Position numbers and translations under genes: made by a program. DNA of 64,000 bases from Lineus longissimus (lineage: Eukaryota; Nemertea; Pilidiophora; Heteronemertea; Lineidae), in NCBI RefSeq assembly GCF_910592395.1, contig NC_088320.1, positions 13,578,501 through 13,642,500 on the forward strand, in the 5' to 3' direction. Below are positions 10,733-20,520 of the stretch, in pieces. A model generated the notes under the pieces. The model was not told where the DNA came from, made no database searches, and saw only the letters and a list, made by a program, of their open reading frames with translations. Within the stretch, counting starts at the first letter, position 1. The number at the start of each line of letters is the position of its first letter.

Positions 10733-12467
10733 TTACACAAAGCGGCCAAAGATGGCAACTTGGATCAAGTTTAGTCTCTTGTCCACCAGGGGGCAGATAT
10801 CACCGTGGGCATGCTAAGGACAAAAATCGAAAAGCCTGTACTCCCATTTTACTTAATTAGGAATCAAACCAACTGCGTGTATCAGTTGATGCTGTGCATT
10901 GTGTTCACTTCGATGACTGGCGGGAGGAATTCAAACAAAGCACCTGGTTGATGGACCACAATGAACTCAAGAAGTGGGGATACCTCCTGGTACCTAAACC
11001 ACCTCATGAAAAGAGCAAACTAGCCAAGCAGTTGACGCAAACAAAACTAGATGAACTCTGGCGGATATCGTTTTCACATCTTGAGATGGAATAGATCAAT
11101 AGCCTAGAAAACAGGATCAAGAATGCGTATATCACAGCCAAATGTCTGAAGAACCCAGATGTGTGCCGCATCATGATTGCTGAAGGTGAAGGTCTACCTA
11201 AGAATGTTGATGACTACATCAGCAGTTACAAGCTGAAGTCCATGTTTCTGATGAATGCTGAGGATTTCCGTATGTCAGAGCAGAGTCTTAGTGAGATGGT
11301 GTGTAAGGTGTATGAGGACCTTGCTGACGCCCTCCACAAGGGTTTCATCCCTACATTCTTTGCACCAGGTCACAATGTCTTGGCGGGACTCAAATTTGAT
11401 GTTACCTAGAGTGCAAAAGTGGCCAGCATAATGAAAGCATTTGTGAGAAGACTGTGCAGAAAGGGAGAAGAAACCAAAGATGTTGGTGTTGATATTGAAT
11501 GTCAAACAGCAACGATGAAAGACAATGTAAGGACCTCACATGAAAAGATTGAGGACGCTGCAAATCCTCTGGCTGTTTCAATGGAGGATGAATCCATCAC
11601 AGAAGTGGAGGGTAGAGACCATGCTAGCAATTGCCTTGGAAAGACCAAGGACATCATAGATACAGGGGCAGTTCCACTGGAAACTATATCCACAGAAGTG
11701 GCCGAGGGGAGAGACCATGCCAGGAGTTGCCTTGGACAGACCAAGGACACCAAAGTTCCTGGGACAGTTCCACTCGAAACTGAATCCACAGAAGCGGAGG
11801 GGAGAGACCATGCCAGGAGTTGCCTTGGACATACCAAGGACACTAAGACCTTGGGACAGTTCCACTGGAAACTATATCCACAGAAGTGGAGGGGAGAGAC
11901 CATGCCAGGAGTTGCCTTGGACAGAACAAGGACAGCAGAGTCCCTGGGACAGTTCCACTGGAAACTATATCCACAGAAATGAAGGGGAGAGACCATGCCA
12001 GGAGTTGCCTTGGACAGACCAAGGACACCAAAGTTCCTGGGACAGTTCCACTCGAAACTGAATCCACAGAAGCGGAGGGGAGAGACCATGCCAGGAGTTG
12101 CCTTGAACAGACCAATGACACAGGAGTTCCTGGGACAGTTCCACTGGAAACTATATCCACAGAAGTGGAGGGGAGAGACCATACCAGGAGTTGCCTTGGA
12201 CAGACCAAGGACACCATAGATACTGGGGCCGTTATCCGAGAATTGGAATCTATAAATGAGAAATGGACATACCTCGCCCTTGACATCATCAGTGGTCAAA
12301 TGACCAGATGGAAGATGAAAGAAATTAGTATTCCAGACATTTTAGAGGGGATGATTTGCAGCTTTTTCTCCGAGCTGAATCTCCATCGAACGATTTTGAC
12401 TTCGATTAACTTTGACACTGCAGGGCCTTCATGTGCTACTCACTGTTCTTGTAAGAACAGTCACTGA
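10733..12467 (+). pseudogene. Decayed ankyrin-cGLR (Mab-21 domain) paralogue with repeat tail
   Basis: The remnant starts with a single ankyrin-like unit (LHKAAKDGNLDQV, stop at 10772-10774, then SLVHQGADI). It then jumps to the Mab-21/cGAS-like C-terminal half: SVDAVHCVHFDDW with the third catalytic Asp at 10888-10890, GYLLVPKPPHE, WRISFSHLE, a TAG at 11092-11094, then NAYITAKCLKNP, SSYKLKSMFL and a final region ending FDVT with TAG at 11407-11409. Homology to the tail of the intact gene continues past that stop (SAKVASIMKAF). A seven-unit, 31-residue repeat follows and is frameshifted once. The nucleotidyltransferase N-half carrying the other two acidic residues is absent. With at least three stops or frameshifts this cannot be a functional enzyme. 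It aligns with the C-terminus of the protein at 19132-22527, so it is a tandem paralogue. A possible acceptor (TTAATTAG, ending 10860) leaves room for a missing intron. Confidence 0.8.
11600..12235 (+). repeat. 93-bp (31-codon) minisatellite, about seven copies
   Basis: GAGAGACC recurs at 11709, 11802, 11894, 11987, 12080 and 12173, with a diverged first unit near 11610. Spacing is 93 bp except one 92-bp unit (11802-11894), which shifts the frame. The translated unit reads EGRDHARSCLGQTKDTK then a VPGTVPLETISTEV-like half. The 31-codon period shows it expanded while coding. It has no counterpart in the intact paralogue. Confidence 0.9.
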
Positions 12468-14991
12468 CTTATATATGATCAGAAAATCTTGAAAAAAACA
12501 ATGACCTTTGAGAACATATCTATTTAAATCACTGCCACTAGAATACACAGACAAGTTTCAACACCTTTCCTTTGATCCCACAGCATTGTGTGACTGAAAG
12601 CCATTAAATAACTTTAATTCATCTACAAACAGAACAGAATTCGATACAATAACAGAACCACAAAAAATTCTACAAAAAAATTCTCTGCATGTGCAGTACA
12701 CAAATATTATGGGGGAAAAGAGACAAGCGGTAGAAATAAGTTGGAGTCCGGTAGGTTCTGTTCACTTCTTCTAATTCAATTGACAGTTACAATTACAAAT
12801 ACAGATTGGAAGTCCAAATATGTGTGTTCCCAGTCTGGAGTCCAAACCTGAATTCCTCTACAATAACATTAGATTCACAAAGAAAACATGTAACTAACGA
12901 CATAAATTACCTAGAGACAGAAATACAAACAATGCAAAACAATTGTAAACAGTAACATGTTTTGGAGTGGCTAATCCTACATCTATAACATGCTTATTAA
13001 TACTAATCATAAAACCATTGTTTAAATGTAAATCCTGACCAAGCTGTGTTAAGTCATATCAGAAGGTAAAAGTAAAATTGGAGAATGATTGTGTTTAGAA
13101 ATAAAGAATAATGAACAAAATACATATCTGCCAAATCATCAAAGATTTCCACCATAAAAGACTCCTGTTGTTTTAAAATCAAATTCGCTCCTGCGAATTA
13201 CACGCTGTCTACAAGAGACATGATTAAATAACAGTTTAGATGAAATTACAAAATGAAGTCACTAAAGACGAAACCATATAAAAGTATAGATGAAATTGCG
13301 AAATGAAGTAACATGAAATTCAATAAGTGAACATAATTCTTCACACTATTCTATAGTCAAAATAGCTATATTGTGCACATAAACTCATCAAAATGAAAGT
13401 CAATTTTATGATTCATAATATCTTTTTCGAGGCAGATGGAAATAGTTGTGTCTTCAGAATATGGCCGGAAGTCCAGTATAAATGTCAAACGCAGATCAAA
13501 TCATTTCATTGTTCTAAAATTCAGTTTATATCCAGTGTCATGTGATGATAAAATTTACTCCATAAACTTAGACTTAGAGACATTCCCATCCTTTTTGATA
13601 AGGGTCAGGGTTATCACTACAGCTTTGAAACTGAACATCTACTACGCACAGCAAATTTAGGTAAGAGCAATTTTATAATTATTTTCAAAGGTTGGTTGAG
13701 GTTTTCCCAACAAGGTTATAATCAGTACAAAGACAAAGTTACTCAAAACCAAAATGCCTCTGTATGAAGCACCTAAGTGTGCACATTTATCCTGATGACA
13801 TAGCGGTGATTGGCACCTTTATAGAACTTACTAGAAGAATTGGTTGCTTTCCTCCAGGAAGTTCTAGATTTTTTGACTCGTTTGATTGGTGGTGAGGACA
13901 TAGATAATGAGCTTGTACCCTGCCATCAATCATTTGGTATAAATTCGATCTCTGTATGACTATCATCCCATGTCTGTAAACAATTTTACCACATTTATTG
14001 CCACTGTTGTGAGGTGGGAATAAAGCTTATGATTTATATGAGAAGTATTTTTGCCTTTTGTGATAGTTTAGAGTAGTTGTTTCATCCTGACTCATATTGT
14101 CAGCTCTGTACTCAGTATCCTTATGTCAACAGGACGTACCATTGTCATTTTGCCCCCTGCCCAAGACCCTGAACTATTAGCCGAGCCCCTCTGAGACAGC
14201 TGTGGTTTGCCAGACTTGGGTGTGACATTGTCCCTGTCTCATAGTTTGGTGAAGCCTTAACGCTCGACCCGGTTTTAAGCTACAATATCTTTATGGAACT
14301 AGTTTGGCCAATAAAGTTACTGGCTACGGAACAAAAGTTCCGGTGGACGTACGTAGCTTTAGTTGTTAAGAGTAGTTACCAGATTTCGGAGACAGTTCGT
14401 GTGAGGCGAAGTTTCGACCTCATTAGCATTGATGATGCATTTTGATATTGATACTGAGTATGCCAATAAGATCTCTTCGGACGATCCAGCCGAATTAAAG
14501 ACCAACCTTGGAATATGATATTTGTGTGGTTAATGTGTTTCTTATTTAAAGTTCCAGGTGGAATCCAAGAACTCAAGACTGTACTTCCTCCTCATACAGC
14601 TGCTGGCACTGGAACGATGCTGATTACCCCGAGCACGAGGACTCAAATAGGATCTGAAGGTAATATTTTTCTCTTTACTTTTCCTGACCCCTTAGAGAAC
14701 CTTACATGTTGTTCCCAATCAGACAATTACATTCGTGGCCGAAACTTTGGAGGAATACATTTCTGCTAAGTCATATCCAATTGGTTGTCCTAAAGTCAAC
14801 AAACATGTACTGGATTTCAACAATAAAAGGGACAATATAGGCATTGACAAACTATGTCGTAGCTTGGCAATTTTAAGTTCGCTTTCAAAAACGCATATCG
14901 CCCCTTCCACCAAACCAATTTCAAATCTCCGCGAGCTTGTTCCGAAGCATTGCTATGTAGTGCATAGCGATACATAGCAGGCCTAGACCGG
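12468..14991. other. Intergenic, one candidate orphan exon
   Basis: Mostly AT-rich DNA without frames of interest. The one stretch that looks exon-like is 14552-14659, listed separately. Confidence 0.5.
14552..14659 (+). other. Candidate internal exon, unknown protein
   Basis: A 108-bp GC-richer block lies between a pyrimidine-leaning acceptor (TTTCTTATTTAAAG) and a donor-like GAAG/GTAATA. One frame is open throughout and reads PGGIQELKTVLPPHTAAGTG and onward. A second frame is open to a stop at 14655-14657. I recognise no family and no neighbouring exon. Composition and splice-like borders are the only evidence. Confidence 0.25.
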
Positions 14992-15098
14992 CGGGCAGAA
15001 AATGCATGCTGCATACCGTCTGCAGACTGGGGGTTTTCTCATGAGTCAATAGAATCTAAGGTTTGGAATTAGGGGACCATATCAGTAGTTGCTTTGCG
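14992..15098 (+). repeat. Left arm of a long inverted repeat
   Basis: About 107 bp (CGGGCAGAAAATGCATGCTG and onward) recur inverted at 15806-15913 at high identity. The arms are 707 bp apart. The inner end motif (GGTCCCCTAATTCCAGA in plus sense) also occurs once more at 15764-15780, so the right side carries an extra partial copy. Confidence 0.85.
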
Positions 15099-15805
15099 CC
15101 AACTTTTTTTCAAAGTTTGTTTTCTTATATTTGAATTACCTGTGAATCATCTTGCAGGAAGATTTTTTTGGGTGTGCATGACAGATGACGTACTCAATAC
15201 AGAACATGTATATTGTATCGGCCTGTTGTGCCTCGTGCGCCTGGTTGATTGGCCGGCAAGGTTGGGTTCGTTTCAAAGGCAGCATTTCATGATAAAAAGT
15301 GCTGAATGACATGGGTAAATATAATTAAAGATAACAGAATGAAGAAACCCAGGGAACAGAAAACCATTGTATATCAAACACCCACCTTGACAGTTCTCCT
15401 CTGTCTCTTGATGTTAAGTGAAAATACCGGCCTCTTTGACATTCTAAACAGGTGTTGTTAGGCCAGATAAAAAATGTTTTCAGGCAAATGTTTATTACTA
15501 CAGTCCTGGTCACAAGATACATCCTAGCTGATAAGCATCATGTAGGCCCTACGTGCTAAATCCGTGCGAGTCACACATACATGTAGCGTGCCAGTGGATG
15601 CACTTGGTTCACAGTTAAAGGAATTTAGGCCTACACCCCAAATCGTGGTGTATCGCAAAGCCTGTTTGCACAACGGCCTAGATAATCTTTGTTCTACCGT
15701 TTGGCATATACCTGAAATGGCCTCTTATTTTTTAGTGTGAAAATCACATGGCAACTGTTGAGATGGTCCCCTAATTCCAGATCTAAATTTTGATACAGAA
15801 GTTGG
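15099..15805. other. Spacer of the inverted repeat
   Basis: No transposase or other gene is recognisable between the arms; short frames on both strands look random. Confidence 0.5.
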
Positions 15806-15913
15806 CTGAAAGGAACTGCTGATATGGTCCCCTAATTCCAGACCTTAGATTCTGTTGACTCATGAGAAAACCCCCAGTCTGCAGACGGTATGCAGCATGC
15901 ATTTTCTGCCCAC
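15806..15913 (-). repeat. Right arm of a long inverted repeat
   Basis: Reverse complement of 14992-15098 with a handful of substitutions. If the pair bounds a transposon, its termini would be near CGGGCAGAAAATGC, but I see no clear target duplication outside. Confidence 0.85.
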
Positions 15914-17727
15914 CGAGGCCTAGACCATGTATTCGCCGGGATTCTGGTCACACGGGTCGGTTTTGGGATAGAAGGGGTTGGGTTGGTTAGCAAGGACATA
16001 CCTGTAAACAAGCTAATGTTTATTTCAACGCTTTTGAAGGCCATTGTGGTCGTAAGCAAGTGATCGACCTCATTAACAACTAATTCCCGTGATTTTCAGC
16101 GGGTGCGTCCCGGTGTAATGTTTTTGAGTGTTTCTGTTTTTGAGTGTTTCCCCTCATTGTTTGGGAACGCTCAAAAATAGATTGACAAGTTTTTCTGTGT
16201 ATCCCCCTATTGAAAAGTCTTGGTCTCTCTAGCTGCCTATTGTTTGGAAACACTGACACATGGGAAACAACCACAGATGTTACACCGGCTTTAATTAGAC
16301 CGTGGTACGTACATCTCATTCATGGGTGATTATCATGGTTGGCACTGTATCGTAGAAGAAGCATAAAGATAGCTTGAACAATAGCATTCCGCGATGATGA
16401 GGTCACTGCAGCTGCTGCCCTCTATTTCCCCATCGCTGAATTACAGGCAATGTCGGACAAACATGCGGTTTCGTAATGGATTCAGGCTTTGTAACTAGGG
16501 CAGTTAGATTCAATCTGGCACATGTCCGAGTGTTGGAAATACTACATAATTGTTCTGAATATTTCTCTCTCTGACTCTATGGTATCATTCATGCGAAAAA
16601 CAATGCAGGGTCAAAGATAATTGACTTTGAAATAAGCTCAAATGCGTAGAAATAAGTGTCGATGTCCGACTGTCACGTGACTAAAACGTCATCAATATCT
16701 TATGCAAATGACCTTGTGAGCTATAAATAGTATCTTCGCGGAGTGCTATTTAGCAATGTTTCGTTTCATATCGCGCGCTCTCAGTCATAAAATGGCATCG
16801 GCACTTCTGATTACCGTCCATCAAGGCATGCATATAAGCATGTGAGATACGAACGATGAGGCCGAGGTTGCTGAAGTAGACTGGAAAAGAAAAGTAATAA
16901 TTACAAAGTGCCGAACGACTGCAACAACCTGAGCATTTCTGTGTGCCTCCTCAGTGTAGAAACGCACTGTTGTTGCTCAAATTTTACTTCGGAGTTCCGG
17001 ACCGTTTTTCTTTCCGACCTGCCCTCCCATGCCCAGCTCCTACGTAACTGGTATACGGAAGTGCTAGCATTGGCATTGAGGCGTCTGGTACGCCCGTGAC
17101 GTGACTGCATGATATGAAGTGGCTTCGGTAGAGTTCATCAATTTTTTCATTGTAAAAGCCTTCATTCCTTAGGGACTTCATTCGATTGGTTGACACTAAA
17201 ACAGTATGATATAACTGATTCAAACACATTCGACTGTAACGCAGCATTGATTTATATGTATTATATAATACCAAGCATTGATTAAAGACGACAATTTTTA
17301 AAACAAGCTATTGGTGAGGTAACACTCAGTTTTGAATATAGGGGGCTTTTGTAATTTGATTAGCCTTGACTCTTCCAAGGTTGGACTTATCTCACTGCTT
17401 CTGCGTGAAATAGTTCATTAAGACAAACGATTATACACTGGGCCTCATTTTCGAGACAGCGGTCTTAATTTCTTATCTTGATCTGTGCGACATTAAGATA
17501 TCGTCTTTCATTGCAGGCAAACTTGTAATCGCCTGGTAAAGCACTGACCCAACAAGTGATAACCGTCGCATGTGCTTTAAATCGCGGCTTTCACCAATCT
17601 AAATCGCTCGTTTGTGGAGCTGTTACTATTTTTTCTCGTGGACGAGAGATTCTTTTAACTCTCCGTTTTTTGCAGGATTATATCAAATTAATTGGACTTG
17701 TTGGACTTGTTGGACTGTCGTTATAAT
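15914..17727. other. Intergenic, one promoter-like site
   Basis: Contains the octamer/TATA arrangement at 16702-16729. Opposite-strand frames at 16901-17274 overlap and are not convincing. Nothing else recognised. Confidence 0.5.
16702..16729 (+). promoter_or_regulatory. Octamer plus TATA-box promoter candidate
   Basis: ATGCAAAT (16702-16709), the POU/Oct octamer, is followed 12 bp later by TATAAATA (16722-16729), a spacing seen in histone-type and other POU-driven promoters. Transcription would start near 16755. The next ATG (about 16756) opens only a 28-codon frame, so the transcript is not identified; it could be a first exon. The fusion gene starts 2.4 kb downstream on the same strand, but no link is shown. 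Confidence 0.35.
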
Positions 17728-18110
17728 AATATATAATAATGTCTAGTATTTGTATAGCGCTACTCAGAACGCATTGCTGTTTAAGCGCTATTTGTTGATT
17801 TCCACTCATCGCCACTGATAATGCCTCTCGAACAGCCAACACTTCAAGCGCTTCCTAAATGAGTCCTGATTGTCAATCGCAGTTAGTTCCGTCGGCAACT
17901 TATTCCACAGCCGTGCCGAGGACGCTGAGAAACTGCGATCCCCGTAAAGTGTCTTTGTTCGTTTTACGGCCAATTTCGAAGAACATTCGTCCATCGAACG
18001 CGTTGTACAAGGGCAATCCAGACATTTAACCAGCTGTTCAAGGTAAACTGGTGCCCTTCCATGTAATATTTTATGCGTCTAGTTGATGATTTTGTACACG
18101 TCGTTAGCAG
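17728..18110 (-). pseudogene. L2-type LINE 3' fragment
   Basis: On the minus strand the frame reads the last part of an L2 reverse transcriptase: THKILHGRAPVYLEQL, then DRSFSASSARLWNKLP and FRKRLKCWLFE, stopping at 17806-17808. A stop codon replaces an expected sense codon just before THKILHGR. The element then ends with AGCGCTATACAAA and an ATT-rich tail near 17728. It is a 5'-truncated dead copy. Its tail resembles that of the SINE at 40734-41020. Confidence 0.8.
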
Positions 18111-18183
18111 GTGGCAACATATTATATCATCGCAATTCTCTGCATATAAAGATGCTTCAACTGCGAAAATGGACTGCATTATA

Positions 18184-18968
18184 CAGTGCGTATCAACAAA
18201 AGGTAATCCAAAGTCAAGGGGTTAATATTCCAAGGCTATTTAGTTTCAGAAGCTACATATGGTCTACTAATAAAGAGGAGATCCTCAGATTTCCATTGAT
18301 GCAATTCTTGCATTATTACGGTCTCGCATGACCGAGTAAATTGTAATTGAAAAAGACGAGTTCAAATCGAAAAATTTCCAAGTTTGTGTAATCAGTGCAA
18401 GTTGAATGAATACGTTCAAATTGTACATTTACCAACTTAAAAAGATTAAAACAAACACGATTTTCTCATGAATTATTTGGCTTTATTCAGAGATCTTCTA
18501 AACTTGTATTTTATGCACCCACACTTTCAACATACCCTCCGCCTCTTGCAACACAAAGTTCACAGCGATAGAGCATGTCCTGAACTGCTTGTCTGATCAC
18601 TGCTGGATTCCCGCGTAAAACATCCACTTCGTGTTGAATTCGGCCCTCCGAGTCATTATGATCACGGGGTGGAGTCGCAAACACCTTGTTTTTCATGTAT
18701 CCCCAAAGGAAAAAGTGACATAGTGTGCGATCAGTTTGTAATCGTTTATTTCAATTCACCAAACTTGGACATTTTTAGATTTGAGCTCGTCATTTTCAAT
18801 TACAATTTACCCGGTCATGTGAAACTGCAATTAATGCAAGAATTGTATTATTGGAAAGCTGAGTATCTCCTCTTCATTAGTAAACCACATGTAAACCACA
18901 TTGTTAAACTAAATAGTATTGGCATATTAACTCCATGAATTTCGATTACCTTTTTTTGATACGCACTG
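18184..18968 (-). mobile_element. Tc1/mariner element with long inverted arms, internally deleted
   Basis: The ends are CAGTGCGTATCA and TGATACGCACTG, each flanked by TA (18182-18183, 18969-18970), the target duplication of Tc1/mariner. The arms continue as an inverted repeat of about 215 bp (18184-18398 against about 18750-18968). The middle holds only the C-terminal part of a transposase on the minus strand. The element lies about 160 bp upstream of the ankyrin-cGLR start codon. Confidence 0.85.
18511..18737 (-). pseudogene. Mariner-like transposase C-terminal fragment
   Basis: The minus-strand frame reads CHFFLWGYMKNKVFATPP, then QHEVDVL, YRCELCVARGGGYVE and a stop at 18511-18513. The FFLWGY.K.KV..TPP motif and the C...GGG.VE ending are the usual end of mariner/Tc1 DDE transposases. 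The DNA-binding N-terminus and most of the catalytic core have been deleted, so no active enzyme can be made. Confidence 0.75.
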
Positions 18969-19131
18969 TATTGTGAAAATGTTTGATTTCCAGCTCCCAA
19001 GAACAGTCCATGATGCCAGCCACACGGCCACAACTTGCTCCGTTCGATGCAGCAGCATTCGGTTATTTTTGGCTAATCAGATTCGTCCTGTCATTCTGTG
19101 AACTGGAGTACATATAAAATGCAAAAATTAC

Positions 19132-20520
19132 ATGGATTCCCTAATCATCGCCTCGATTATAGGAGACAAAGAGGTAGTGGATCTATTGATGAAAGCGGGG
19201 GCGAATATAGAATGTAAATACAATGGCGGGAATACTCCAATTATCATCGCCTCGATTAATGGACACCAAGAGGTGGTGGTTATATTGATTAAAGCGGGAG
19301 CGAATATAGAACATACCAACGATGAGGGAAGAACTCCTATAGGGTGTGTTTCTATTAAAGGACACAAAGAGGTGGTGGATCTATTGATTAAAGCGGGGGC
19401 GAATATAGAATGTAAATACAATGGCGGGAATACTCCAATTATCATCGCCTCGATTAATGGACACCAAGAGGTGGTGGATCTATTGATTAAAGCGGGAGCG
19501 AATATAGAACATACCAACGATGAGGGAAGAACTCCTATAGGGTGTGTTTCTATTAAAGGACACAAAGAGGTGGTGGATCTATTGATTAAAGCGGGGGCGA
19601 ATATAGAATGTAAAGACAATGGCGGATGTACTCCAATCATCATCGCCTCGATAAGAGGACACCAAGAGGTGGTGGATCTATTGATTAAAGCGGGGGCGGA
19701 TATAGAATGTAAAGAAAATGGCGGGAATACTCCAATTATCATCGCCTCGATTTTAGGACAAAAAGAGGTGGTGAATCTATTGATTAAAGCGGGGGCGAAT
19801 ATAGAATGTAAAGACAATGGCGGAAATACTCCAATTATCATCGCCTCGACTAATGGACACAAAGAGGTGGTGGATCTATTGATTAAAGCGGGGGCGGATA
19901 TAGAATATAAAGACAATTGCGGGAATATTCCAATTATCATCGCCTCGATTAATGGACACCAAGAGGTGGTGGATCTATTGATTAACGCGGGGGCGAATAT
20001 AGAATGTAATAACAATGGCGGGAATACTCCAATTATCATCGCCTCGACTAATGGACACCAAGAGGTGGTGGATCTATTGATTAAAGCGGGGGCGGATATA
20101 GAATGTAAAGACAATGGCGGGAATACTCCAATTATCATCGCCTCGGCTAATGGACACCAAGAGGTGGTGGATCTATTGATTAAAGCGGGGGCGGATATAG
20201 AATATAAAGACAATCACGGGAATATTCCAATTATCATCGCCTCGACTAATGGACACCAAGAGGTGGTGGATCTATTGATTAAAGCGGGGGCGGATATTGA
20301 ATGTAATAACAATAGCGGGAGTACTCCAATTATCATCGCCTCGATAAAAGGACACCGAGAGGTAGTGGATCTATTGATTAAAGCGGGGGCGGATATAGAA
20401 TGTAAAGAAAATGGCGGGAATACTCCAATTATCATCGCCTCGATTTTAGGACACAAAGAGGTGGTGGATCTATTGATTAAAGCGGGGGCGGATATAGAAT
20501 GTGTAGACAATGGCGGGAAT
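19132..20520 (+). repeat. Array of 14 near-identical 99-bp ankyrin-coding units
   Basis: Units are identical or nearly so at DNA level, including third positions (for example GAGGTGGTGGATCTATTGAT recurs in most). Units 2-3 (19225-19422) and 4-5 (19423-19620) differ at only 3 of 198 bases, a recent two-unit duplication. Units 15-21, up to about 21190, are diverged. The homogeneity creates a 361-codon open frame on the minus strand that is not a gene. Confidence 0.95.

Noticed and set aside
11502-12299. Long minus-strand frames across the 93-bp repeat
   Set aside because: The repeat unit is a multiple of three, so every frame free of stops stays open; the plus-strand frame connects to the cGLR domain and is the likely coding one.
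19128-20213. 361-codon open frame on the minus strand
   Set aside because: It is the antisense shadow of near-identical 99-bp ankyrin units; its repeated protein copies the array and has no independent support.
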